A stretch of 64,000 nucleotides of DNA from Patiria miniata (taxonomy: Eukaryota > Echinodermata > Asteroidea > Valvatida > Asterinidae): the NCBI RefSeq assembly GCF_015706575.1, contig NW_024037070.1, positions 9,661,361 to 9,725,360 of the forward strand, written 5' to 3'. Position numbers and translations under genes: made by a program. This document shows, piece by piece, positions 1-10,731 of the stretch (positions are counted from its first letter, which is position 1; each line of letters opens with the position of its first letter). The notes beneath the pieces are model-generated. The model did no database searches. It worked only from the letters and a program-made list of their open reading frames with translations, and was not told where the DNA came from.

Positions 1-821
1 AAAAATCAAAACGAGCTCATTGTTTATAGCATGTGTTGTGTGACTAGTTGAAGTCTAGCGCGTGTGGCATGAACCCTAAACGGCGTGGTATCGCTTGTCT
101 AACGAAATATCCACATCAGTTGTAATACATTTGTAAATATGTTTATTCATCCTTTTCCCCCCAATTTATTTATTTTTCGCTAAGGAATATCGAGGAAATA
201 CTTTCCAGGAGAGGATACCTTTTTCCAAAACAAAAATCCACCGAGCCGATCAGTACCGTGATTTTTGGTCGATCTACTTTTTTTCTAGTTCGCTTGATTG
301 AGTTTTCAAGGCCACACACTTTCTATCGGCCGTGGGTCCTTGCGCGCTCTAAGATCGTACTTCAAGTTGTACTGCATTATAGCTAGCTGGGTATCAAATT
401 ATACTTGTTAATATATTAAACACTGTCTGCTTACTTTCTTTTTCCTTTGAAAAAAACAAATAAACCAGATTGATCAGTTTGTTAGTATGCACAAACATTC
501 GCAAAGTTAACGCAAGCTCCGCATCAGAAATCAATCCTTCCTAATTCCTCGAACTGAATGTGTATTGTTAATTTTGGTCCTTGCTTTATCTAGAAGGTGA
601 ACACAATTGGTGCGTGTTTCTGTCCAAGTCAAATTTACGTTTTTATAAAGTACTTTATGCTGGCACAATTATTATTCTGAATTCTGAGTTGTTATTTCGT
701 CAGATCAATTTGCGTGCCTTGTGACATGTGATGGGACTCTATGGACAATTTGGAATATTTTAAGTGAGAGCAATTTTGTATTTGTTAATTAAATTTTGAA
801 TGCACTCTTTTTCAAACTCAC
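1..821 (-). other. FoxF intron 1 (5' part), runs off the window
   Basis: This AT-rich stretch directly follows the FoxF splice donor on the minus strand, so it is the beginning of the FoxF intron. I looked on the minus strand for the usual last FoxF exon, which in vertebrates ends in a short D-I-K-P-C-V-M tail preceded by a M-C-D-R-K-E-like motif. No such codons occur here. The last exon must lie beyond the left edge. The open frame continues past the donor to about 760 but this extension has no family similarity and is read-through. Confidence 0.75.
816..821 (-). other. FoxF intron 1 splice donor
   Basis: Read on the minus strand the exon ends ...CAGCACG and continues GTGAGT, a full-consensus donor. 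Family similarity of the open frame stops at this point: the 19 codons beyond it are Lys/Asn/Ile-rich and look non-coding. The position matches the late intron of vertebrate FoxF genes. Confidence 0.85.
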
Positions 822-2013
822 CGTGCTGCATGTCCATAGACTCTTGTACGCCATGGTGAGGTGTCAGGTACTGGCTGTGATCTCCTGTAGAGACCTGCTG
901 CTGTTGTTGCGGCTGCTGCTGCTGCATGCCTTGGGCGGGAGATGAACCACCACCGTCACAATCTGACATCTGCTGCTTGATGTACCGACCATTCGGTCCA
1001 GGTCCCCAGGTCGGATAGGATGAGAGATTGTCCACTACTGTGTTCATGTACATACTGACCGGGGTAGGGGACGATGTGGTTGTTACCACCGAGGCATAGT
1101 CCGCCGTACAATTAGCCATGTACCCGGCAGAGTTGACCGAGCAGGAGCTTGTCAAGTTACCGGTAATCTGGGAGGAAACCTGGGGCATCATCATGCCCAT
1201 GTTCATGTTAGTGTCCACCATACTGGCCGAGTTCATGTTGTTCATACCACACTGTATGTTGGCATGATTTGGGTAGGCACCAGGGGAATTCTGCGGGAAC
1301 ATTTCCAGGTGCGATCCGCCCAGCATACCGGGCATGCCCATGTTGTTCATCATGGCGTAGGGAGGTCTCAACGCCTGGCACTTGCGGCGGAATCCGCGAG
1401 GCCGCCGCCGGAACGATCCCTCCTCGAACATGAATTCACTGGCCGGGTCGATGGTCCAGTAGTGCCCCTTCCCCGGTCGGCCCAGACCCTTGGGCAGTTT
1501 GATGAAGCACTCGTTCAGCGACAGGTTGTGACGGACCGAGTTTTTCCAGCCCTGGTACGGGCCGCGAAAGAAGGGGAATCTCTGCATGAGAAACTGGTAG
1601 ATTTCGCTGAGAGTCAAACGTTTGGTTGGCGAGCTTTGGATTGCCATGACGATCAAGGCGATGTACGAGTACGGAGGCTTCTCGTGCCGTCTTATCCCTG
1701 CTCCGCCGTTCTTCTTGGCCGGGGATTTATCCGTGTCGGCGGGATGGCCGTTAGGGGAGTGAGAGTCCATGTGAAGCTGGGTGTCCCCGCTGACACTACC
1801 CCGGGTAGTTTGTTCCGCCAGCGGGGCGTGCGGACCGGAAAGGGGAGGCAGGGGCTGCTCCTGATGTTGGACCGGGGAGGGTTGACCGTGCTGCCCGTGT
1901 TGGCTGGCCGGGGGTGGTTGAGCGTGATGAGGGTGTTGTGCCCCGCCGGCGTGCTGGCTGTGAATCGGTGGAGATGAAGACATCGCCGCGGCCATGCTAT
2001 CCAGATGGGTCAT
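822..2013 (-). CDS. foxF: Forkhead box F transcription factor (FoxF), exon 1, partial gene
   Basis: This is a DNA-binding transcription factor of the FoxF class, nuclear, known in bilaterians for visceral and splanchnic mesoderm and smooth muscle. The protein starts with a His/Gln/Pro-rich region (residues 1-95), then a basic linker ([11 protein letters not shown], about 99-109). The forkhead domain spans about 111-211, opening with [20 protein letters not shown], with the recognition helix [15 protein letters not shown] at 156-170 and the FoxF-typical wing [19 protein letters not shown] at 197-215. A Met/Asn-rich part follows (221-275), then a FoxF-like YIKQQ (344-348) and a poly-Gln run (364-373). 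The start is the first ATG after an in-frame stop at 2083-2085. The coding exon ends at 822 after one base of codon 398 (phase 1), where a consensus GTGAGT donor begins. The vertebrate FOXF genes also have two exons with the intron near the C-terminus, so about 40-60 residues are missing here. The class assignment is very secure; the exon end is a splice prediction. Confidence 0.95.
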
Positions 2014-5000
2014 GGGGAAATCGGACTTGTCAATTCGCTGCGTGAAAACACAACCCGCAAAACACGGTTCCCTTCGGGATGTTTACGTACCACCACGTGC
2101 AGGAATTCCACAGTGTGTTCAACAACCAACGAATGGGTCAAGTCTGATTCATACAAAAATTATACACGCCAGTGATGGGTAACTTTTGTACAAGATAACC
2201 CCTTGAAATCTGGAGGGAAAGTACGCACTTCCAACAATGGGACCAGAACGGACGCAATTATCTAGCCAGCGAGGAACTGCCCTGACTATCGGGTTTCTGT
2301 GGTGAAGTGTCAACGGAGACAAGCCGGGTTGCCTCCTCAGAAAAATAACAGATTGGATGGTTGACGGCGTCGCCCACAGAATATGCCGGAAAGGTCACCT
2401 TTGAAAGACCTGTCCCCAAAATACCAGCTTTGGAAAAACAGTAGTTCTCGTTATGCCTTACCCGAGCTAGTGCTAGCTGCAAGATTTAATAGAAAGACCG
2501 CTTTGAGTCCACGAGGTGTACCCAAAGAAAGAAATCCAAAGCTCAAGTCAGAAGGAGAGTGCGTGTGTCACATCGCCCATCACCGGCACAGACCTCGAAC
2601 GACTTGGACCGATTCACGGTGCTCCCGCCCCCCACGTCGACAACAACACGGGCCTGGTTAGCTAGTACACACAACTCATTACCCGCTCAATAAACTATAA
2701 GTCGCGAACGAGCCACAGTGTGAACGCGCATGCGCCCCTGGGGCTCGGCCTTGCTGGCAACTTGCGTGGGCCAGTGAAGCTCAAAAGGAAAAAAAATATG
2801 AAGGAAAAACAACGGATCCATTACCAGTATTAAACTCGTATAGTCAAGCTATAAATTTTACAGTGGCTAATTAGCATATGCGATGCAATGCGCACTTCAA
2901 CCATGGGTCCCTGTTAGAAATCATATGTATACTATTACTGAGTGGAATGGAACATTCATTAATACATTCAAAAGCATCTGTACTGATGATTAATTCAATC
3001 GTGAATCGTGGACTAAGTGGTAGGCCGGCACATAAGAAGAACAGACACGTAATGACTAATTCATAGGTAGACACTTGTACAAGCGTTCGTTGTCATAACT
3101 TCTTCATCAGATTAGTATAATAAAGTAGTTCTTGATGAGAAAGTTTATGGAAGTTTTTACCTGAGTTAGTTGGATACGAAAAGGTCTCCTTAATCCAAAT
3201 CATCCATGATTAGAGTGCTATACATGTGGAAATTGTGCAATATCATGTTGTAACACAGCACATCCAAATTACAGTGCTCAGTACTACTCTCAATAAAGAG
3301 TTGACCTTATCCATACGTGGGCGTGACAACATTCTCATTTCATCATTTCATGTCTGGTCATCTTTTATAGCTCACTTTTTGTCTCTTACCCAAGGGTCAA
3401 TATGTCATAAGTTAAATGTCTTAGGACAGACCAGCAATTTTTGATAAGTTTGAATTTTGTCTGAGAAAAAAACAATCGCCTGATCGGCAATAACATGTAC
3501 ACTTTATTTAATCGATTCAATTATTTATTTATTATTATTATTGAAATTATTTTAAATTTTTTTGGGAGGTCCTTTAAAAAATAGTTTCTCCCAAGTTCAT
3601 CTAGCCCCATGATGGGTCTCCTTTGTTCTGCATCCCCTATCGTATTTTTTTTCGGATGGTTTCCGTCCAAGCGGAAACGATTGTGTGTTTGCTGCCCTCT
3701 TTTGTCTCTTCAAGATTTGTCTGTCACTCGGTCTGACTGCACGCTTGTCCATTTAAAAAACAAGAAGCTTTTATTCACTTATGTCTATAGCTATAACACT
3801 TGTCCGGATTCATCGTATGTTGTCATTATAGGACACTCTAAGGCAGAAATGAAAATCCCTTTTTGGCTAATTACAAATTGCAATTGGACTAAGGTCACCT
3901 TTATTCACAAGAACTTGAATCAGAAAGTCCATAAAAAATTATTTCTTTTTTCATAACTTAAAACAGTCGGCGTTTGAACTGAATCGACACGAAGGGGATC
4001 AAGAATAGACGTTTTTCTTCGTAACTACTTACAATCCCATAAGAGTAAAGAGCTAGAAAACAGGCGTTGAACTGAGCACAATGAGCACGTGATACCTTTG
4101 CCGAGAATCTTCCGTCAAACTGAAAAGAAAGTGAAATTATGCATTTCTTTCTTCGTTCTACTTCTTCAATTTTGAAACAGCTTAATTCAAAACGGCGTGT
4201 TCTCTCGATAAGGTAAAATCTATCGCCGCTCGAAATTAATAGAAAACATTTTTTTTGTGGTTTCAAACAGACAACATTATAGGGACATTTTTTCCTGTGG
4301 TGAAAATGAACAGTGGCGAAGGAAATGTTGGCTGACGACGGCAATCTGTCTCGAATCTCTTTAAATTGGTTTCTGTCATGAAAATTCAGGAAATTTTGAA
4401 AGAGACAATTTAAACAAAGTATTAAAACTCTTTTCTATATTGCAGCAGTGGCGCTCTGGATATCCTAATAGGCCCTATCCAAGCAGACAGTGGTGCTTCT
4501 GGAAAACAATGCGATCTAAATGATGAGCGTCGTGTTTCATAAATGCAATTACATAATATAAGTATCATTTCACTCACTCCATTCACATTTCATTTTGGTA
4601 CTATGAGGCGGAGGGACGGGGGCAAAACACATAGAAAGGGGGCAACAATACGATTCCCTGGCTACGTATATCGTTGGTCAGTCGTGGAAGAAGGAATATA
4701 TGAGAAACGTTGATTCCGATGAACATTTGGGATTGTTTATAGAGTGTAGACCTACCAGACACTGTTTCAACTAATCATATAGTTTTTCAACCAACAAAAT
4801 GTACCTGTTTAATTGTTGTCTTATGGTGGTTGGCCAGATTTTCTGTGTGGTTTTCCTCTAAATCTAATCTATATAAATAAGGGACCCTATTCAGTTTGTA
4901 GTTTGTATTTATATGCTTGCTTATGTCAGATCCAAGAATATTTCCGTTAACTCTGCAAATAATTGTGTATATTGTGTGGGTAAATTGGGCAAGGTCCATG

Positions 5001-6845
5001 ACACCGACTTTCAATTTCCGTAACTTTATAACTGGGCAAGAATAAATGCATGGTCTCACAGTGTACAAAAAGTGGAAAAACATAGTACGTTGGAGTAAAA
5101 CAATTTTCTGCACTCCATCACGGTACCTGCAATAATAATAACGGTCTGAGCGTAGAACTATAGTGGATTAGGTAGGTTGATGCCAATTCTAGATCTGTGA
5201 ATCAGCGCTTCTCCTACCATGGAGGAAGAAAATACCGCGACTATGTCCGAGTCTTCACGGTCCATCTTCCCGCAGGCTTGCCCTGTCGTTCGAGCCGATG
5301 GTTGGCCAACCATGCCCTCGGAGCCAGGGATGTTACGGGGGGCGATATGACTTGAGATTACAGCGCATCACAGCTCGCATGAATGCGCGGAATGAGACGC
5401 GAGAGACCACACGTACACAACCTTGCCAATCGGTCTGCTATCAACCCTGGTGGTCCAAAGACCTGCCATAAAACAAAAAAATGGAGATGCCTTAACATTC
5501 GGCAATTACGTGAGAGTATACCTTGTACATGTACGTGGGGTCTGGGATTCGGATTGTTATTTACTTGGATCTTTCGGTCAAATTGAAGAAGATTTCTTCA
5601 AAGGTTTTCTTCGTTTTGTAATCCACTTAATGGGTTATTTATTTTATTTAAAGAACGTTGCAGAGACTACGTCGTAATTAACATGGTGTTTAGCCCATTG
5701 CTGATTTGTGAAGTTTAGAATATTTGTATTTTGGAGTATCGCATTTGTGACACTGCAATGTAGAATTATTGAAACCAAACAAGGGGTAGGCACCCGTTCA
5801 ATAGAGAAGCCTCAAGGTTTTAATTGATTACCAATGAAACACTGATTGAAATATCATCATTAAATCTGTCTTGTTTAGCTTTTAAGAGCTTTAGGTTATT
5901 TGTATCTAAGTTCCACCAACCATAATAATGACACTGTAACCCATTTTAAGCGGGAGACAAGATCCGAGGAAGTTGGGAACATATTTGAACTCTTTACTAT
6001 TTATAAGCCTCCAAATTTCAGGGTATATGTAGCAGGGAAAGAAAGCAACTTTCCCCCCAAAAGGGGAGGAAATTTATCTGAGGTTATCACTGGTCGTCCG
6101 CCGTTTTGGCGAGCGGTAAGCAGGTCAACTGGAGTTTGCAGACGACAAACGGCTCATTGACACAGCTGATTGGCGCCATTTCTCCAACATGAGTCGATAC
6201 ACGCGGGAAGTAATACAGGAACGGACCACTTCCCGCCATTATTATGCCTAGCTGCCCGCCAACAAAATTAGAACAATAAAAGTACTAACGATGGCCCAAT
6301 AAAAGTGCAGAGATACAAACATGTCAACGTTCATCGTCGGCTGAGTTTGCTGGTTTTGGACACATTGGTACATGATGCCTCGGACATGCCATACAGTTAT
6401 TGCCTAAGGCGGAAGTGTGGCACGTCATTATTATCAATTGTTCACATTTGACTAACTTCACACCATTTAAAGGGGTGGGTGATGCATCTTGTTATCATTG
6501 CTAATTAGTCCCGACCTCCCTTTCTTTTTTCGTTGTTATTTCTGGTTTGAACTTAACAGTTTTGCAAAGCAATGCGGGGATTTGGTCAAAGTGAGAGAGT
6601 GCAAGTCTCGAAACTATACGAATGTTTTGGTACCAAACACTCGTAGAACCACGGTTGTTTTTCCAATGCTTGAGGTATAGGAGCTACAAAATAAAACAAT
6701 TCTATATTATCTTGAGCCAAAATTGTTTCCTTCAAGATTGAGTCAGTGGGCCTAGGATTGCCACTAAAGATAGCGGCTGGATCGGGGTACCGTCCACCAC
6801 AAGCTATACCTCCTAACAGTGGGTTCCAACATTGTTCCGACCACT
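2014..6845. other. FoxF 5' flank, non-coding
   Basis: No coding sequence is recognised. 2014-2800 is richer in GC than the rest and carries an E-box CACGTG at 2094-2099; it is the likely FoxF proximal promoter. Beyond about 2830 the DNA becomes AT-rich, with an ATT-type simple stretch at about 3520-3555. Open frames in this stretch are short and of low-complexity composition. Confidence 0.6.
2157..2164 (-). promoter_or_regulatory. Candidate TATA box of FoxF
   Basis: The minus strand reads TATAATTT here, about 145 bases before the FoxF start codon. A start site 25-30 bases downstream (about 2130) would give a leader of about 115 bases. That leader contains no ATG, which is consistent with a real 5' UTR. 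No cap-site evidence is available, so this is only a positional and motif call. Confidence 0.35.
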
Positions 6846-6868
6846 GGGGGGGGGGGGGGGGGGGGGGG
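6846..6868 (+). repeat. Poly-G tract (23 G)
   Basis: An uninterrupted run of 23 G on the plus strand. Similar tracts occur inside the hAT-like MITEs elsewhere in the window, so this may be the remains of one, but no terminal inverted repeats were found around it. Confidence 0.8.
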
Positions 6869-7166
6869 CAGCCTTTGACACATCCCAAGCTGTACCCAGG
6901 AATCCAGGGTATGAGAGGTGAACAGTACGAGTCATCCAGGGACCTCTGGTCTGTTCCTTGCTCTACAGTTTGACCACGGGGGTGGGGTGGGCAGTGTCAA
7001 AACTTAAGGCAGGCGGCCACCGACTAATTTACTGCGCTGTAAAATTCATTCCTTACGCTCCATTAACAACTTGTTGTTTTGCCATTCTCGAGTATCGAAC
7101 AAGAGGGCATGGATGGTGCCCGATAAGCGACCGCTATGCGAAACGTGTTGAAAGGGTAGGTATCTG

Positions 7167-7190
7167 CAGATGCTGCAGCTGCTGCAGCTG
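7167..7190. promoter_or_regulatory. Three E-boxes in 9-bp register
   Basis: CAGATG at 7167, CAGCTG at 7176 and CAGCTG at 7185 lie exactly 9 bases apart. They could bind bHLH dimers, or the stretch may simply be a short CTGCAG-type repeat. No function is shown by the sequence alone. Confidence 0.3.
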
Positions 7191-7472
7191 CATTTTGTAT
7201 AATTTCAATGTTTTGTTGTTATTGGTCGTGAAGCTGCACTTTGAAAACGAAGAGAATCAGTGTTTTAGGCTTTTACGTAAAAGTTAACATTTGAAACCTC
7301 TCTCATCCCAGCTTCTCTTTCAAACGAACAGCGCAAATGGCCCAGTACAATTTATACTCATGCAGGAACTTCGTTTCAAAGACCATTGAAAAGGTTGTAG
7401 GCAATTCTCTATAAAGAAAAATAATGTATACATGTACATGTTCAAAACGTATCGCAACACACATCATTAGTT

Positions 7473-7514
7473 GTCATACCCATGGAGGAATAAGAACTCC
7501 TCCATGTCATACCC
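7473..7514. repeat. 9-bp direct repeat flanking a 24-bp hairpin
   Basis: GTCATACCC occurs at 7473-7481 and again at 7506-7514. Between them lies a perfect palindrome with 8-base arms, ATGGAGGA (7482-7489) and TCCTCCAT (7498-7505), and an 8-base loop. A perfect 9-bp duplication around terminal inverted repeats is what an internally deleted DNA transposon, Mutator-like by target length, would leave. The block is too short to assign to a family. Confidence 0.5.
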
Positions 7515-8936
7515 TGTTATTCTGTAGCAAGAAGGCAAATGTTACATGACACACCTATATCTCCAGTGTAACTATCGAACGGTAAACCCATTAAATGACG
7601 ACTTGCAGCTTTAACATGAAGACAAAACCTGTATCCAGCAGTCTTACAGTGTCAAGTGCTGATCCCACCCACGTCGGTTGTAGACTCCCCTTACAGTCAC
7701 CCGTCATTACCTGCTTCTGTCGTCCCAGGTTTGCCCCCCCCCCACCAGTCGAATCGACAGACCACGTAGCGCGCTCTTGTATATTTATTCTTCCATTGTG
7801 CCGTGGCTTGGGCTGGCAAGGGGGGGGGGGTGGTGTAGCGAGTTTATGAAATGCAACCGACCCTGCCCAACGATAATAGAGACTAGACGGTCTTACACAA
7901 CACATAATAATCATATTATAGCGGCCCAGTTATTGGTGACCCTATAGGTACAGGTGATGGTCACGGGCTGGGGCTGTTTGGTCGTAGAGGGCGCATGGGA
8001 AGCGGCAAACCAAACTTCTGAAAGAAGGCTTGCATAAAACTTTGTGGAATTCGTTTAATGTACCTAATCATGACGCAAAATTCAATCTTACAAAATATGC
8101 TGATAAAGCCAAGATGTCTGAGGGAAATTGTTAAAAATGACAAAAACCTTGGGGAAAAAATAAGGTACGCATGGAGAAATTGGTTCGCTTTCAAAGTTTA
8201 TTTTACCTCTCAAAATGTTTGTTTGAGGTTTTTTTAATGCCAAGCGATATGTTAATAAACTAACGACACCTTTATTTGTGTATTTTGCAGGTTTTTTTTT
8301 TTTTTAACGAGAATGGGGCCGTATGCCTCTGCTACGCTGGACCGGCACATGATGCGTGTGACCATGTGACGAATCGGACATGACTCAGAGAGTAGTTGGT
8401 GGGATTTGGGATTTCACACCGATTTTCTTCGGGCAACATTTCATTTCACGAATGTCAGAATGCGGCAGGAATACACAATCGACCGATGGTAAAAGAATGT
8501 TGTGTGGAGCAGGAAACGGCAATGCTGTTCGTGACAGTAATGCATACATTTCTAGAAACCAAGTACAGTCCCAAACGTGTTTCTCCATGCTTTAAAATCT
8601 TTGACGTTTGTCACCACTTCAAGCTTCACTCAGATGAGCCAATGTGTGCTTCAATAGTTTCTGAGAACATAGCGAAAGCGGCTTCAGAAAACATCTGATA
8701 ATGGAAAAAGAAAACAGAGCGAGCGAGCTGAGACTTTGAACGAGAGACAGAAATCGAAGGAGCATGGGGCTCAAATTGAGTGAGAAACAGAGCTGACATG
8801 GCGTTGATGGACGCGGGTTGATAGCGTGTTTGTCTACGGCTCAGGGAACGCGCGGGATAGGGACTGCTTGCTTCGGTATATTACGGTGTGTGCGTGCATG
8901 CTCAATCCGTCATCTAGGCTGACGCCCGCGGGCCAG
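7515..8936. other. Intergenic, non-coding
   Basis: No gene is recognised. It contains a C tract near 7737 and a G tract near 7820, and an AGAGGGCGC motif at 7986-7994 (CTCF-core-like). The mirror placement of the C and G tracts hints at a decayed poly-G MITE, but no matching ends were found. Confidence 0.5.
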
Positions 8937-8961
8937 AGGTCAGGAGGTCAAGCTCAGGTCA
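8937..8961 (+). promoter_or_regulatory. Candidate retinoic acid response element (DR2 + DR5)
   Basis: Three perfect nuclear-receptor half-sites AGGTCA lie on the same strand at 8937-8942, 8945-8950 and 8956-8961. The spacers are 2 and 5 bases, so they form a DR2 and a DR5. These are the two classic spacings bound by RAR/RXR heterodimers. The element sits about 6.9 kb upstream of the FoxF start in a locally GC-rich patch. Binding by another receptor, or chance duplication of a short motif, remains possible. Confidence 0.5.
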
Positions 8962-9452
8962 TGTCATGTCAGGCTCTCGACTTGATTCCCCTGCTTCCTT
9001 CTGGCTGTTGACGACGACATCATCATCGTGAACGCTTGGTTCTTCAGCAGTCAAGTTGGAGCACTTCATTTCTCAATGGACATGTCTTTCTGTGGAGGGT
9101 AGAATTTTGAGCACTCTCTATTTTTTTTATCGCTTGCATAGTTTCTCAGAAAGCGCTTTCGAGATGATTTCGTTATTTTTTTCTCAGTTTAGCGAAGAAC
9201 CGTGTAAAAAAAAACCGTGCAAGGTGCCCCTTTACACCCGTCAAAGTTACGCTGTGGGCAATGTACATTACGAAGGCTTCGAGGGGACTTCATAGTCATG
9301 GATTTCTTTCTAGACTTCATAAACATAATATTGAGCTTTCGCCAATTATTGTCCCTCAAAGTCTGAGCGAAAACTGTTTAGTTACAACGAATCAACGCCC
9401 TCCGGTGGATGTTGGCAGTCTAACAATCAAGTAGTATTTTATTACATCCAAG

Positions 9453-9659
9453 TTGACCCGGAATCCGGGTTCCATGTGGCTCAACCTTTTTCTGAGTCAA
9501 GAATAACACATTTCCGGGTCAAAAACGACACATTTTCGGGTCAAAATGACACTTCTCCGGGTCTTAATTATACTTTTCCGGGCCAAACCGACCCGAAAAT
9601 GTGTAAATTTTGACCCGGAAAAGGGTTGAGCCATTATAGAACCCGGATTCCGGGTCAAA
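9453..9659. mobile_element. Short palindromic MITE with CCGGGTC repeats
   Basis: The ends are inverted copies: TTGACCCGGAATCCGGGTTC on the left and GAACCCGGATTCCGGGTCAA on the right. The interior carries several near-copies of CGGGTCAAAANGACAC, also partly inverted, so the whole 207 bp can fold back. No open frame is present. It looks like a non-autonomous foldback or MITE; target duplication is not clear. Confidence 0.7.
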
Positions 9660-9766
9660 GGGCCGACCTGAATATTTTTGTTAGTTTGGAGAAGCCTACC
9701 CGGCCCAATCGTTCCTCCTTAGTAAAGACACTGCGACGTTGCCAAGCCTTAACAGGCAGAGACCAT

Positions 9767-9825
9767 AATGTGCATATGAATGAAATAAGCTTGAAATGTG
9801 CATATGAATGAAATAGAAGCTTTGA
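9767..9825 (+). repeat. 28-bp tandem duplication
   Basis: AATGTGCATATGAATGAAAT starts at 9767 and again at 9795, and the following AGCTTGA part is repeated with a small insertion in the second copy. This is a simple two-copy tandem duplication. Confidence 0.75.
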
Positions 9826-10731
9826 AATAAAGAAAGGTACCGGTATCTTTCAAAGGAAAGTGCAACAAATGAAAAGAAATATGGAGACACACATTTCAGT
9901 CTGTAAATTGTTTCGATTTTATTTTTCATATGGATTAAAATAACAAAGCATTTATTATTTGTAAACGCAGTTACGTATTTCTTTTATAGGTTTTATCTGG
10001 ACTGTGAAAAAGTAAACCAAACATTGACTGAAATTTTCAACGATTTTTTAATGGACAATAATTCTATGAACCAATTTACATATCTTGCATCCTGTGACGG
10101 TAAAAATCAGTTACAGAAAAATTAAATTAAAATAAATGAAAATAAATCTAATTAATCCCGATTAAAGAGAAACAATAATATTTTTGAATATATTTTTGAA
10201 TATATCATTTTCAATTTTTCATATCAAATCTTTTCGAAGGGATTTTCGAAACCAAGGCTGTGACTCTGGCTTCGGCTCCATGAGATGTAAGCCTCTGACT
10301 CTGGATCCAAACACTCCAACTCAATAAAGGTCCGTGTTTTATACAAATGAACGCAAAATCATATGGGTTTTTAGGTGAGTTGTGAAATGGAGACGAAACA
10401 GAAGCCAAAGACGAAAGCCGTCTCGAACCCCATAATATATTGCCTAATTATTAAGTGACGCGAGGACATAATAGCGTCACTTGCTGCTCACTGATTGGAG
10501 GAATTAAAACTTATTGCAAACCAATGAACAATACTTAATCACTGCACAAAGCAACGGAAACGTAGATGTATTGACAATATAATAAACCTCAAATTCATTA
10601 TGTTTATAAATATATTTGTTTAATGAAAATTATACTTTTAAATAAATGAACTATAAATGAACACGTCGTTCATATTGTGTTTCATTTACTTGGATATACA
10701 TTTGAAGTGTTTGTACCAAAATGAGATAGTA
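9826..10731. other. AT-rich intergenic stretch
   Basis: Strongly AT-rich, with a short tandem ATATTTTTGAAT x2 near 10180-10203. No coding sequence or structured RNA is recognised. Confidence 0.6.

Noticed and set aside
1-759. Possible last exon of FoxF
   Set aside because: No codons for the conserved FoxF tail were found on the minus strand, so the exon is probably outside the window.
760-821. Extension of the FoxF frame to a stop at 760
   Set aside because: It follows a perfect GTGAGT donor, has Lys/Asn/Ile-rich AT-driven composition and does not match the FoxF C-terminus; taken as intron read-through.
1264-1977. 237-codon open frame on the plus strand
   Set aside because: It lies wholly antisense to the FoxF exon. 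Arg/Val-rich composition and no family similarity; a shadow of the GC-rich coding strand.
7735-7835. C tract and G tract about 90 bp apart, possibly a poly-G MITE
   Set aside because: The sequences outside the tracts do not form inverted repeats and no target duplication is visible.
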